Positions 23,711 to 32,996 of a stretch of DNA of 64,000 nucleotides are shown piece by piece. Every line of letters starts with the position of its first letter. Positions within the stretch are counted from its first letter, which is position 1. The stretch is from JAKEFM01 sp035695825 (GTDB taxonomy: Bacteria > Planctomycetota > UBA1135 > JAKEFM01). The position numbers and the translations under genes are program-made. The stretch spans positions 62,001 through 126,000 of the forward strand of contig DASRRH010000003.1 in assembly GCA_035695825.1 (NCBI GenBank), written 5' to 3'. The notes under the pieces were generated by a model that saw nothing but the letters and a program-made list of their open reading frames with translations, was not told the DNA's origin and ran no database searches.

Positions 23711-25402
23711 ATGCCGCCGATCGCCCTCCTCCTCGCCCTCCTGGCGTTCCCTCCCGTGCCCGAAGAGATCGCGCCGCTCGGGACGAAGATCCGCTCGGTC
23801 ACGGTCTACGGGGACCGCGCCGTCGTGACGCGGACCGGCGAGGCCGAGCTCGCCGAGGGGGTCCGGAAGTTCGCCGTCGGCCGCCTCCCCGCCGGAGTCG
23901 CCGACGATTCCGTCCGGGTCAAGGTCGGCCGCGGCGCGGTCGTCGTCGGCGTCGAGGTCCAGCAGAAGGTCGACCGCGAGGCGGCGAGCGCCACCGTCGA
24001 GGATCTGCGCAGGAGGCGGCGGGAGCTCGAGCGCTCCCTCGACGCGGCGAAGGACGAGGTCGCGACGCTCGAGGCGGGGCGCGACTTCGTCACGGCGCTC
24101 CGCGCGGCGTCGGCCGACAGGATCTCGAAGGGGATGGTCGAGGGAGGGGTCGACCCCTCGAAGTGGTCCGAGGGGCTGAAGTTCGTCGTCGGGAACCTCG
24201 CGGAGAACGCGAAGGCCCTCCGGGAGGCGCGCTACCGCGTCGCGGGGCTGGCGGAGGAACTCTCGGCCCTCGACCAGAAGATCGGGTCCGTCCAGGGGGG
24301 ACAGCTCGTTCCCTACAAGGAAGCCCTCGTCTCGATCGCGTCGGGGGGGGCGGGGAAGGCGCCGGTCGAGGTCGAGTACCTGGTCGGCGGCGCGGGGTGG
24401 AGGCCGGTCTACGACCTTCGCGCCGCCGACGACTTCTCGGGGGTCGCGCTCGCCTACCGGGCCGCCGTGCGACAGAAGACGGGCGAGGACTGGGGGGACG
24501 TCGAGCTCACCCTCTCGACCGCCCGGCCGCAGCTCGGGGCCTCGCCGCCTCCCCTCCAGCCCCTTCGCCTCGCCGTCGCGCCCCCCCCGCCCGCGCCGGC
24601 GGCCGCGGGAAGGCCGGCCCCCGAGCTCCGCGCGCGTCGCGCGGGGGAGCGCGCCAAGGACGAGGAGAGGGGAGCGGGGCTCGAGCTCGAAGAGGTGGCC
24701 CGCGACGCCTTCGTCCCCGCCGAGCCGGTGGCGGCCGCCGTCGAGGAGCGCGGGATCTCGATCCAGTTCCGCGTGCCGCGCGCGGAGAGCGTCCCTGCGG
24801 ACGGGGAGGAGCACGTCGTCCTCGTCTCGGAGTCGACGCTCGAGGTCCACCCCGAGCACTTCTCCTCGCCGAAATCCGCCGCTCGCGTCTTCCTCAAGGC
24901 GAAGGCGAAGAACACGAGCCCGTACCCGATCCTCGCGGGCGTCGCGGCCGTCTACTTCGGCCCCGACTTCGTCGGCCGGACGCCGCTGCGGGACGTGCGA
25001 CCGGGCGAGGAGTTCGACCTCTACCTCGGCCAGGACCCGGGCGTCACGGTCGAGCGGAAGAAAGTGCGGGAGTTCCGCGAGGGGCCCGCGTTCCTCGGCA
25101 GCGACGAGACGATCACCTACGAGTTCGAGATCCGGGTGAAGAACCTCCGGAAGGGGGGGCGGGCCCCGGCGCGCGTCGTGGTGAAGGAGCCGGTCCCGGT
25201 CTCGACCGAGGACCGGATCGCGGTGAAGGTGAAGACCTCCGATCCCCCCCCGACGGGAGGGGAGGAGGCCGACCGCGAGCGCAAGCAGGACGGGCTCTAC
25301 CGGTTCGACCTCGAGATCCCGGAAGGGGAGGAGAGGGTCGTCCGGCTCGTGTATGCGATCTCCTTCCCGAAGGGTCTGCAGATGATGGGGCTCCCGCAGT
25401 AA
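23711..25402 (+). CDS. MuiA-family protein (DUF4140/DUF4139)
   Basis: 563 residues with a weak signal peptide (MPPIALLLALLAFPPVP). The N-terminal DUF4140-like region carries SVTVYGDRAVVTRTGEAEL. A coiled-coil segment (about 95-195, Glu/Arg/Ala-rich) leads into the DUF4139 region (VEVEYLVGGAGWRPVYDLRA, QKTGEDWGDVELTLSTARP). A Pro/Ala-rich insert near 285-310 precedes the C-terminal half, which ends RLVYAISFPKGLQMMGLPQ. The family is named after a Myxococcus-type mucoidy inhibitor, and its biochemistry is unknown. The gene stands alone, 131 bases after the divergent radical-SAM start, where TATCCT near 23641 could be a -10. Confidence 0.85.
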   Translation: MPPIALLLALLAFPPVPEEIAPLGTKIRSVTVYGDRAVVTRTGEAELAEGVRKFAVGRLPAGVADDSVRVKVGRGAVVVGVEVQQKVDREAASATVEDLRRRRRELERSLDAAKDEVATLEAGRDFVTALRAASADRISKGMVEGGVDPSKWSEGLKFVVGNLAENAKALREARYRVAGLAEELSALDQKIGSVQGGQLVPYKEALVSIASGGAGKAPVEVEYLVGGAGWRPVYDLRAADDFSGVALAYRAAVRQKTGEDWGDVELTLSTARPQLGASPPPLQPLRLAVAPPPPAPAAAGRPAPELRARRAGERAKDEERGAGLELEEVARDAFVPAEPVAAAVEERGISIQFRVPRAESVPADGEEHVVLVSESTLEVHPEHFSSPKSAARVFLKAKAKNTSPYPILAGVAAVYFGPDFVGRTPLRDVRPGEEFDLYLGQDPGVTVERKKVREFREGPAFLGSDETITYEFEIRVKNLRKGGRAPARVVVKEPVPVSTEDRIAVKVKTSDPPPTGGEEADRERKQDGLYRFDLEIPEGEERVVRLVYAISFPKGLQMMGLPQ

Positions 25403-25465
25403 CGGCGGGTTGACCGTCGCTCCGCGAGCGCCTACCGTCCGCCCGCCCGAGGAGGGAGGGAACGC

Positions 25466-26377
25466 ATGCGCGCACTCGTGACCGGTGCGACGGGCTTCAT
25501 CGGGCGGGCGCTGCTCCGGCGCCTCGAGAGCCCTGTCGTCCTCACCCGCGACCCCGCCCGCGCGAGGGAGAGCCTCGGGGGGGCGGAGGTCCACCGATGG
25601 CAGCCGGGAGCCGACCCCGCGCCCGCGGAGTCCTTTCGGGGCGTCGAGGCCGTCGTCCACCTCGCGGGGGAGCCGGTCGCGTCCGGACGCTGGAACGCCG
25701 CGAAGAAGGCCCGCATCCGAGACAGCCGCGTCCTCGGCACGCGCGACCTCGTCGCCTCGATCGAGCGGGTCCGGGAGCGGCCGCGCGTCTTCGTCTCCGC
25801 CTCCGCCGTCGGCTTCTACGGGTCGCGGGGGGACGAGGATCTCGACGAGAGCGCCTCCCCCGGAAGCGACTTCCTCGCCCGGGTCTGTCGCGACTGGGAG
25901 GCGGAGGCTTCGAAGGCCCGCGCCTTGGGGCTTCGGGTCGTCCAGGCGCGGATCGGGGTCGTCCTCGGCCGGGGAGGGGGCGCACTCGCGCGGATGCTTC
26001 CGCCGTTCCGGTTGGGCCTCGGGGGAACGCTCGGGGGCGGCCGCCAATGGATGCCCTGGATCCACCTCGAGGACGCGGTGGGGCTCCTGCTCCACGCGGC
26101 GGAGCGCGAGGACGTCGCGGGGCCGATGAACGTCGTCGCCCCCGACCCGGCGACGAATCGGGAGTTCACGAAGGCCCTGGCCGGCGCCCTCCGCCGCCCC
26201 GCGGTCTTTCCCGTCCCCCCCTTCGCCCTGCGCCTGGCGCTCGGGGAGTTCGCGGAGGTCCTCCTCGGCTCGCAGAAGGTCCGACCCCGGGTCGCGGAAC
26301 GCACGGGCTACCGGTTCAGGCATCCCTCGGTCGCCGGCGCGCTCTCCGACCTCGTCTCGGCCGCCGCCTCCCGTTGA
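25466..26377 (+). CDS. TIGR01777-family NAD-dependent epimerase-like oxidoreductase
   Basis: 303 residues of extended-SDR fold: the Rossmann glycine motif VTGATGFIGRALL at the N-terminus, VVHLAGEPV, a SDR active-site region SASAVGFYG, and the family end LLGSQKVRPRVAERTGYRFRHPSV. The family (YfcH in E. coli) is widespread and its substrate unknown. GGAGGGAGGG lies just upstream of the ATG. The stop codon overlaps a TTG in the frame of the following AddB-like gene (TTGA), so the two may be coupled, though no functional link is evident. Confidence 0.9.
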   Translation: MRALVTGATGFIGRALLRRLESPVVLTRDPARARESLGGAEVHRWQPGADPAPAESFRGVEAVVHLAGEPVASGRWNAAKKARIRDSRVLGTRDLVASIERVRERPRVFVSASAVGFYGSRGDEDLDESASPGSDFLARVCRDWEAEASKARALGLRVVQARIGVVLGRGGGALARMLPPFRLGLGGTLGGGRQWMPWIHLEDAVGLLLHAAEREDVAGPMNVVAPDPATNREFTKALAGALRRPAVFPVPPFALRLALGEFAEVLLGSQKVRPRVAERTGYRFRHPSVAGALSDLVSAAASR

Positions 26378-29300
26378 GAGCCGGAAGGGAGGACTCCGGG
26401 CGCGGGAGAGGGGCTCGCCTGCGCGTCATCCAGGGCGGGGGCCAGATCGCCCTCGAGGAGGCGCTGCTCCGCGAGGTCGGGCGGCTGAAGGGCGCGGACC
26501 CCTGGGCGCGCCTCGCGATCGTCGTCCCCTCGGAGTCCGTCCGCCTCCACCTCCTCGAAGTGCTTCCGCGGAGGGCGGGGCGCGGGCTGCTCGGCCTCCA
26601 CATCCTTACGCTGCCGGCCTTCGCCTGGGAGATTCTGCGCGGGTCCGGCGCCACGATGCCCGCGGTCGAGGATTCCCTCCTCGTCGAGGAGGAGGCGATC
26701 CGGATGCACCTCACGGCCGGCGAGCGGACACTCGCCCCCCTCGCATCGCTCGCCGACTTCGCGCGCGGGCCGACGGCCGTCGCCTCGACGCTCCGGGATC
26801 TGCGCGACGCGGGGGTCGAGGCGCGGGCGCTCCGCCGCGCGGCGCCGGGGCCGGTCCTCGGCGCGCTGGCCCGTCTCGCCGAGGGGCTCGCGGAGCGGTT
26901 CACCTTCTACGCCGACGCCGCGCGGGCGGCGACCCAGGCCGCGGGTCGCTCCGCCTTCCTCGGCTCGCTCGCGGGGGTCTACTACTACGGACTCTACGAC
27001 CTCGTCGGCGTCCAGCGAAACCTGCTCCGGTCGGTCGCCGCCGCGGCTCCCCTCACTCTCTTCCTCCCGTTGCTCCGCGACGGGCCCGCCTTCGAGTTCG
27101 CGCGGCGCTCCCTCGATCGGATCGCGGAGGGGCTCGAGGTCGAGGAGCTCCCGGCCGGAGCGGAGCGAGGCGCCGTTCCGGGCCTCGAGCGCCTCTTCGC
27201 CCGGGACGCGGGGGCGGAAGGGGGCCCTCCTCCCCGCGAATCGGTCGAGGTCGCCAGCGCGGGGAGCCTCGAGGACGAGGTGGCCGTCGCGGCGAAGGAG
27301 GTCCTGCGCCTTCGCGCGGGAGGAATCCCGGCGCACGCCATCTCGGTCGTCTCGCGGAACCTCGCCGCGCACCTGCCGGTGATCCGGGAGGTCTTCCCCG
27401 AGCACCGGATCCCCTTCGCGAGCGCGGAGGGGCCGGCCTTCGGCTCCCACCCCCTCGCGAAAGCGGCCGTCGCTCTCGCGCGGCTCGTCGGGTCGGAGCT
27501 GCCGCGGAGGGCCTTCCTCGACCTCGTTGCGTCTCCTGCCTTCCTCGCGGCCGACGGCGCTCCCGCCCTCCCCGCGCTATGGGACCGGATCACGCGAGCC
27601 CTCGGGATCGCGGGCGGAGCGGACTGGGAAAGGCTTTCGCGCGACGTGAGACCCGGGCGCGCCCGCCTGGAGGAGGACGAGGAGGGAGGGGGGGTGGAGC
27701 CCGGGGTCTGGGCCCGGGAAGCCCGCCGGCTGCAGGAGACCGTCGCGGTCCTGCGGCGCGAGCTCGCCCTCGACGGGGAGCTGGGGACCTTCGCCGGCCA
27801 CGTCGAGACCTTCCGCGCGCGACTCGGCCGCCGGCTCGGATCCGGCGGGGCCCCGGCGGACCAGCCGCGCGAGGCCCTCGAAGGCATCCTCGGGGAGATC
27901 GCGCGCGTGCCCGGCGAGGGGGTCGAGTACTCGCGGTTCGCCGACCTTCTCGACCGAGCCGTCCGGAGGGCCGCGCTCCCGGGCCCGCCGTTCACGGGCC
28001 GGGGCGTCCGGGTCCTCGCTCCCGAGGCGGCGCGCGGGCGGACCTGCGAGGCTCTCCTTCTCCTCGGGGTGAACGAGCTCGTCTGGCCCCGGCGCGCGTC
28101 GGAGGACCCTCTCCTGCCCGATGTCGAGCGAGAGCGGCTCTCTCGCGTCCTCGAGCGGCCGCTCCCACTCAAGGGGGAGTCGGCGGAGGAGGAGCGCCTC
28201 CTCTTCCCGCTCCTCCTCTCCTCGGCTCGGAGCCGGGCGTTCCTCGTCTGGAGGCGCCGGGACGATCGGGGTCGGCCGGCGAACCCCTCTTGGTTCCTCG
28301 AGGAGCTCGAGCGCGCGACCGGACGCCTCGCGCGGACGGAGGTCCCCGGTCCGCTCGCGTCTCGCTTCTCCGCGGGAGGACTGTGGAGCGCCGAGCTCCT
28401 CACGCCCGCGGAGGCCGCGGTCGCCGCGCGCTGGGCCGGGGGGGATCCCGTCTCCGCGCTCCGGGCCGCGGCCCGGGTCCGTCCCGAACGCAAGGCAGTC
28501 CCCGGCCTCCTCGAGCGGGGCCTGCGCTTCCTCGAGACGATCGAGGACTTCGACGCCGACGGCGCCTGCGACGGGGAGACGGGACCGCTCGAGCCGTTCT
28601 GGGGCGCCGTCCTGGAGAAGGGGGTCTCGCCGACGGCGCTCCAGCGCTACGCGCGCTGTCCCTTCCAGTACCTCGCGCACGCCGTTCTCCGGCTCGAGCC
28701 CCTCGAGGAACCGGAAGGCTTCGAGACACTGGGCCCGCTCGAGGCGGGGGAGGTCTGCCACGATGTCCTCCGGCGCTTCTACGAGGGGGTCGCGACCGGG
28801 CGCGAGGCGCTAGGAGCGCTGCGCGAGGGGTTGGAGGGTCGGCTCGACCGCGCCGCCCGGGAGGCCTTCGCCCGGTTCGAGGTGGAGCGCCCGGTCGGCT
28901 ACCCCCTCGCCTGGGAGCACTGGAGGATGGAGATCCGGCGCCTCCTCGGCGTCGCGCTGCGAGAGGACCTCGATGCCCTGCTTGAGGAGGGGCTCGCGCC
29001 CAGGTTCCTCGAGGAGGCGGCCTCCGCCCCGCTTCCGATCCCGGGAGATCCGGTGCGGGCATTCGGAATCCTCGACCGGATCGACGTCGGGGAAGGGGGG
29101 AGGTTTCGGGTGGTGGACTACAAGTTCACGCTGAGCGCCAGCCCCCGGCACCTTACGGGGCGATTCGACCGGCCCGCCCTCCGGGGCGCGAGGCTCCAGC
29201 CGCCCGTCTACCTTCTCCTCGCGCGGGCGAGGCTCGGCGAGGGAGCGCGAGGGGGATCGACCTTCTTCGTCCTCGCCCCGCGCGCGCCGAAGGTCTTCGA

Positions 29301-29580
29301 GCGGCTCGAGGGACTCGAGGGAGAGTTCTGGGAGTCGGCCGCCGGCGCCGAGTGCGGGAGGACGCTGCGCGCGATCCTCGACGGGATGAAGGGGGGGCGG
29401 TTCCCGATCACCCCCGGCGAGGAGGCGGACGGTCCCTGCCGGACCTGCGACTTCGCGGAGGTCTGCCGGAAAGGCCACTACCCCTCCCGGTGGCGCGCTT
29501 CCCGTTCGCCCGCGGCGCGGGCGATGGCCGCGCTCGCGTCGAAGGACCTCCCGGGCCGGGGGGAGGAGGGGGAAGAATGA
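26374..29580 (+). CDS. addB: AddB-like helicase-nuclease subunit (PD-(D/E)XK nuclease)
   Basis: Up to 1068 residues. The N-terminal region starts LRVIQGGGQIALEEALLREV, where AddB proteins usually have a P-loop; here the GK(S/T) is absent, so it is not an ATPase. The C-terminal third carries an iron-sulfur staple nuclease: a Cys in YARCPFQYLAH (about 762), the nuclease VVDYKF (about 914) and the three-Cys cluster CRTCDFAEVC (about 1021). Together with the next gene it should process double-strand ends for recombination. The start is uncertain: TTG 26374 overlaps the upstream stop, while CTG 26419 has a good purine-rich site and fits the conserved N-terminus better. It overlaps the helicase gene by ATGA. 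Confidence 0.8.
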   Translation: MRAGREDSGRGRGARLRVIQGGGQIALEEALLREVGRLKGADPWARLAIVVPSESVRLHLLEVLPRRAGRGLLGLHILTLPAFAWEILRGSGATMPAVEDSLLVEEEAIRMHLTAGERTLAPLASLADFARGPTAVASTLRDLRDAGVEARALRRAAPGPVLGALARLAEGLAERFTFYADAARAATQAAGRSAFLGSLAGVYYYGLYDLVGVQRNLLRSVAAAAPLTLFLPLLRDGPAFEFARRSLDRIAEGLEVEELPAGAERGAVPGLERLFARDAGAEGGPPPRESVEVASAGSLEDEVAVAAKEVLRLRAGGIPAHAISVVSRNLAAHLPVIREVFPEHRIPFASAEGPAFGSHPLAKAAVALARLVGSELPRRAFLDLVASPAFLAADGAPALPALWDRITRALGIAGGADWERLSRDVRPGRARLEEDEEGGGVEPGVWAREARRLQETVAVLRRELALDGELGTFAGHVETFRARLGRRLGSGGAPADQPREALEGILGEIARVPGEGVEYSRFADLLDRAVRRAALPGPPFTGRGVRVLAPEAARGRTCEALLLLGVNELVWPRRASEDPLLPDVERERLSRVLERPLPLKGESAEEERLLFPLLLSSARSRAFLVWRRRDDRGRPANPSWFLEELERATGRLARTEVPGPLASRFSAGGLWSAELLTPAEAAVAARWAGGDPVSALRAAARVRPERKAVPGLLERGLRFLETIEDFDADGACDGETGPLEPFWGAVLEKGVSPTALQRYARCPFQYLAHAVLRLEPLEEPEGFETLGPLEAGEVCHDVLRRFYEGVATGREALGALREGLEGRLDRAAREAFARFEVERPVGYPLAWEHWRMEIRRLLGVALREDLDALLEEGLAPRFLEEAASAPLPIPGDPVRAFGILDRIDVGEGGRFRVVDYKFTLSASPRHLTGRFDRPALRGARLQPPVYLLLARARLGEGARGGSTFFVLAPRAPKVFERLEGLEGEFWESAAGAECGRTLRAILDGMKGGRFPITPGEEADGPCRTCDFAEVCRKGHYPSRWRASRSPAARAMAALASKDLPGRGEEGEE

Positions 29581-32500
29581 GCGCGGCGCGCCTGGCGGAC
29601 ACCGACGCGAGGCGGAGGGCGGCCGCGGCGTTCGACCAGAGCGTCGTCGTCACGGCGAGCGCGGGGACGGGGAAGACCACCCTCCTCGTCGAGCGCGCGC
29701 TCCACCTCCTCCTTGGGGATCGCCGGGGGAAAGAGGGGCTCGCGCTCCCGATCCTCCCGGGGGAGCTCCTCGCCGTCACCTTCGGCGAGAAGGCGGCGGG
29801 GGAGATGCGGCTGCGGCTGCGGGAGGCGCTCGAGGGGCTCGCCGGGCGCGCCCTCCCGGCTCTCGATGCGCGGCGCGCGTGGCTCGAGGAGGCGGCCGAG
29901 AGGATCCGCGCCGAGCATGGGCTCGGGACCGAGGAACTCGCCCGCCGCGCGGTCGAGATCCTCCCTTCCCTCGAGAGCGCGCGAGTGACGACCCTGCACT
30001 CCCTCGCCGCCGAGATCCTTCGTTCCTCTCCGCTGGGGGCGGGCGTCGACCCCGGCTTCGCGGTCGACGAGGGGGAGGCGCGCGCGTCCCTCTTCGAAGC
30101 CGCGTGGGACGAGTTCCTCGGGCGCGTCCTCGCGGGGGATGGTGGTCCCGACCGCGAGCGCTGGCTGCGGCTGCTCCACCGCGCGGGCCTCGCCGACCTG
30201 CGGGATCTCGCCGAGGCTCTCGCCTCCTTCCAGATCCCGGAGGAGGAGCTCTCGCGGATCTTCGACCCCCCCTCCTCGCGGCCGTACCAGGAGTGGGTTC
30301 GCGAGATGGCGGTCGAAGCGGCCCGTCTCGCCGTCCAAGCCCGCCGGGTGGGGAAGGCGCGGAACGTCGAGAAGGCCGCGCTCGCCGCGGAGGCGTTCCT
30401 CGGCGCGGAGGGTCCGGGGGGAGAGGAGGTCAAGGCTGCGGCCGCGGCCTCGCTCCGGGCGATCGGGAGCGTCGGCGCGGTGAAGGGTTGGGAGCCCGAG
30501 GAGGTGCGGCGGGTCGACCGCCTCCGGCGGATCGCGGTCGCGCTCGCCGGCTACGACCCCTCGCTCGCGACCGACCTCGCATCGACGCTCCTCCCGTTCG
30601 TGCGGGAGTTCCGGCGCGCGTTCCTCCGGGCCGGGTGGGTCTCCTTCGACGGGCTGCTCACCCTCGCCCGCGGGGTCCTCCTGTCCCGCCCCGAGACCCG
30701 CGCGGAGTGGAAGCGGCGATTCCGCGCCGTCCTCGTCGACGAGTTCCAGGACACCGACCCCGTCCAGGGGGAGATCGTCCTGCTCCTCGCCGAGGAGGAG
30801 GGAGACTCCGCCGCGAGTGGGCGGGAGGTGCGCGTGGCGCCCGGCAAGCTCTTCCTCGTCGGGGACGACAAGCAGTCGATCTACGCGTTCCGCGGCGCGG
30901 ACCTCGACGCCTGCGCCCGGGTCCGCGAGCGCGTCCTCGCGCGGGGGGCGGGGGAAACGCTTTCGACGAGCTTCCGGAGCGATCCGCGGATCCTGGAGGT
31001 CGTGAACGGGCTCTTCGCTCCCCTCTTCAAGCCGGGCCGATTCCAGCCCTCCTACGAGCCGCTCGCGCCCGGACCGACGGCGCCGGGGGAGGGGCCCGCC
31101 GTCGAGCTGCGGATCTGGCATCGGGGCGCCGATCTTCTCCCGGCGGAGGAAGCCGCTCGCGCCGAGGCCGAATCGATCGCCGAGGAGATCCTGCGGGTGC
31201 GCGCGGAGGGACGCCCCTGGCGTTCGGTCGCGCTCCTCTTCCGCGCGCTCACGCGCGCGCTGGTCTACCTCGGGGCGCTCGAGCGGCGGGGCATCCCCTA
31301 TGCCTCCGAAGGGGAGAAGTTCTTCCACGCCTGCCCCGAGGTCCTCGACTTCGTGAACCTCCTCGCCGCGGTCGAGAACCCCGAAGACCGGCTCGCCCTC
31401 GCCGGGGTCCTCCGTTCCCCCCTCGGCGCCCTCGCGGACCGCGAGCTCTACGGCCTCGCCGAGCGGGGCGGGCTCGACACGCGCCGGGCCCCGCCGTCCG
31501 ATCTTCCCTTCGCCGCCGCCCTCGCGCCCCTCTACGAGGAGATCTGCGCCGCGCGCGAGGAGGCGGGACGCCTCCCCCTCGGCGAGTTCCTCGCCTTCCT
31601 CTTCGACCGCCTCCCCCTTGCGCCGCTCGCCGGGGCGGCCTACCGCGGGGGGCAGGCCGCGGCGAACCTGGAGAAGGTCCGGGCCCAGGCGCGCGCGCTG
31701 GCGGAGGAGCCGTCGATGACTCTCGCGCGGCTCGTCGCGGAGCTGCGCCGCCGGGGGAGGGAGGGGGTGGAGGAGAGGGAGGCGCCGCGCTTCGAGGAAT
31801 CGGTGGACGCCGTGCGCGTGCTCTCGATCCACCGCGCGAAGGGGCTCGAGTTCGACGTCGTCTTCCTCGCGGGGTGCCACTCGGGCGGCCGCGGGGGGAC
31901 CGAGGGGCGGGTGGGCGCGCGGTTCGACTGGGCGGCGGAGGCGACGGGGGCGCGCCTCGGGGAGTTCCGGACCCCCGCCGAGGTCTTCCTGGAGGCGAGG
32001 GACGGGGAGCGGCAAGAGACGGAGCGCGTGCGGCTGTTCTACGTGGCGGCGACCCGCGCCCGCTCGAGGCTCGTCCTGAGCGCGGCCCGGACGAAGAGGA
32101 GAGGGGACTCCATCCTCGACGCCCTCGAGCGGGCGCGGGAGGAGGAGCTGCCGGCCCCGTCGGGCCCCGAAGACGCGAGCGAGCGCGCCCTCGTCGTCGG
32201 GCGCGGCGAGATCCGCGTTCGCCTCGCCCCGTTCGCGGACGTCGCGCGGCCCCGCCCCGCGAGGGCCGAGCTGCCGTCGCCGTCCGCCGATCCCTCCCGC
32301 CTCGAGCGAGCCTGGCTGGAGCGGGAGGAGGCGCTCCGCGCCGACGCGGGCTCCCCCCTCCTCGTCACGGCGGGGAGCCTGGGGCTCGGAGCGGACGGGC
32401 CCCCGCTCGAACTCGACGACCGCGGAGAAGAAGGGGAGGGGACGCGGTCTCGCCTTACGGAAACGAGGGGGAGGCGAGTCGGGACCTTGTGCCATCGCGT

Positions 32501-32969
32501 CCTCGAGTCGTGGGACTTCGGCGCGGGCCTCGGCGGGCTGGCGGGAGCGGTCGCGTGGGCCTCGGCGGGAGAGGGGCTCGAGGATCCCGAGAGGGGAGAG
32601 GTCGTCCGCGAGGCGGGGGATCTGTTGCGCGGCTTCCTCGGTTCCCCCCTCGCCGCGGAGGTGGCGCGCCTGCGCGTGCGCGCGAGGGAGCTCCCGCTCC
32701 TCCTCGAATGGGAGGGGCGCCTCCTCCGCGGGAGCGCCGACCTCGTGGCGGAGGAGGAGGATGGCTCCCTCCTCGTGATCGACTGGAAGACGGACGCCGT
32801 CGATGCGGCCGGGGCGCGGGAGCGGGCGGCGGCCTACGCGCCCGTGTGCGCCGCCTACGCGCGGGCGGTCGCCTCCGCCCTGGGGGCTCGCGGCGTCCGC
32901 GCCGCCCTCCTCTTCCTGCGCCCCGCCGTCCGGGTCGAGGTCCCGGTCTCGGAGGCGCGTTGCAGTTGA
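29577..32969 (+). CDS. addA: AddA-like UvrD-family helicase-nuclease
   Basis: 1130 residues. Superfamily 1A motifs appear in order: Walker A TASAGTGKTTLL (about 27-37), VTFGEKAAGEM, Walker B VLVDEFQDTDP, GDDKQSIYAFRGAD, STSFRSDPRIL, SIHRAKGLEFDVVFLAG and LFYVAATRARSRL. The C-terminus has the RecB-type nuclease with GSADLV and VIDWKTD near 1067. It is the motor and second nuclease of an AddAB-type double-strand-break resection complex acting at DNA ends in the cytosol. The ATG overlaps the AddB-like stop (ATGA), so the subunits are co-translated. Its stop codon lies inside the Fur-type palindrome of the next promoter. Confidence 0.92.
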   Translation: MSAARLADTDARRRAAAAFDQSVVVTASAGTGKTTLLVERALHLLLGDRRGKEGLALPILPGELLAVTFGEKAAGEMRLRLREALEGLAGRALPALDARRAWLEEAAERIRAEHGLGTEELARRAVEILPSLESARVTTLHSLAAEILRSSPLGAGVDPGFAVDEGEARASLFEAAWDEFLGRVLAGDGGPDRERWLRLLHRAGLADLRDLAEALASFQIPEEELSRIFDPPSSRPYQEWVREMAVEAARLAVQARRVGKARNVEKAALAAEAFLGAEGPGGEEVKAAAAASLRAIGSVGAVKGWEPEEVRRVDRLRRIAVALAGYDPSLATDLASTLLPFVREFRRAFLRAGWVSFDGLLTLARGVLLSRPETRAEWKRRFRAVLVDEFQDTDPVQGEIVLLLAEEEGDSAASGREVRVAPGKLFLVGDDKQSIYAFRGADLDACARVRERVLARGAGETLSTSFRSDPRILEVVNGLFAPLFKPGRFQPSYEPLAPGPTAPGEGPAVELRIWHRGADLLPAEEAARAEAESIAEEILRVRAEGRPWRSVALLFRALTRALVYLGALERRGIPYASEGEKFFHACPEVLDFVNLLAAVENPEDRLALAGVLRSPLGALADRELYGLAERGGLDTRRAPPSDLPFAAALAPLYEEICAAREEAGRLPLGEFLAFLFDRLPLAPLAGAAYRGGQAAANLEKVRAQARALAEEPSMTLARLVAELRRRGREGVEEREAPRFEESVDAVRVLSIHRAKGLEFDVVFLAGCHSGGRGGTEGRVGARFDWAAEATGARLGEFRTPAEVFLEARDGERQETERVRLFYVAATRARSRLVLSAARTKRRGDSILDALERAREEELPAPSGPEDASERALVVGRGEIRVRLAPFADVARPRPARAELPSPSADPSRLERAWLEREEALRADAGSPLLVTAGSLGLGADGPPLELDDRGEEGEGTRSRLTETRGRRVGTLCHRVLESWDFGAGLGGLAGAVAWASAGEGLEDPERGEVVREAGDLLRGFLGSPLAAEVARLRVRARELPLLLEWEGRLLRGSADLVAEEEDGSLLVIDWKTDAVDAAGARERAAAYAPVCAAYARAVASALGARGVRAALLFLRPAVRVEVPVSEARCS

Positions 32970-32988
32970 GAATGATTCTCACTATCTT
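32960..32988 (+). promoter_or_regulatory. Promoter of the porin-cytochrome operon
   Basis: TTGCAG (32960-32965), 17 bases, TATCTT (32983-32988). The predicted start, about 32995, is within two or three bases of the porin ATG, so the transcript is probably leaderless. The whole spacer is occupied by the Fur-type palindrome. Confidence 0.65.
32967..32981. promoter_or_regulatory. Fur-box-like operator (7-1-7 perfect palindrome)
   Basis: TGAGAATGATTCTCA is a perfect inverted repeat with a single central base. It matches the 7-1-7 form of Fur boxes (consensus TGATAATnATTATCA) with one substitution per arm. It lies exactly between the -35 and -10, the usual place for repression by iron-loaded Fur. 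Such an AT-rich palindrome is striking in this GC-rich DNA. Confidence 0.75.
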
Positions 32989-32996
32989 TTGCGGGC

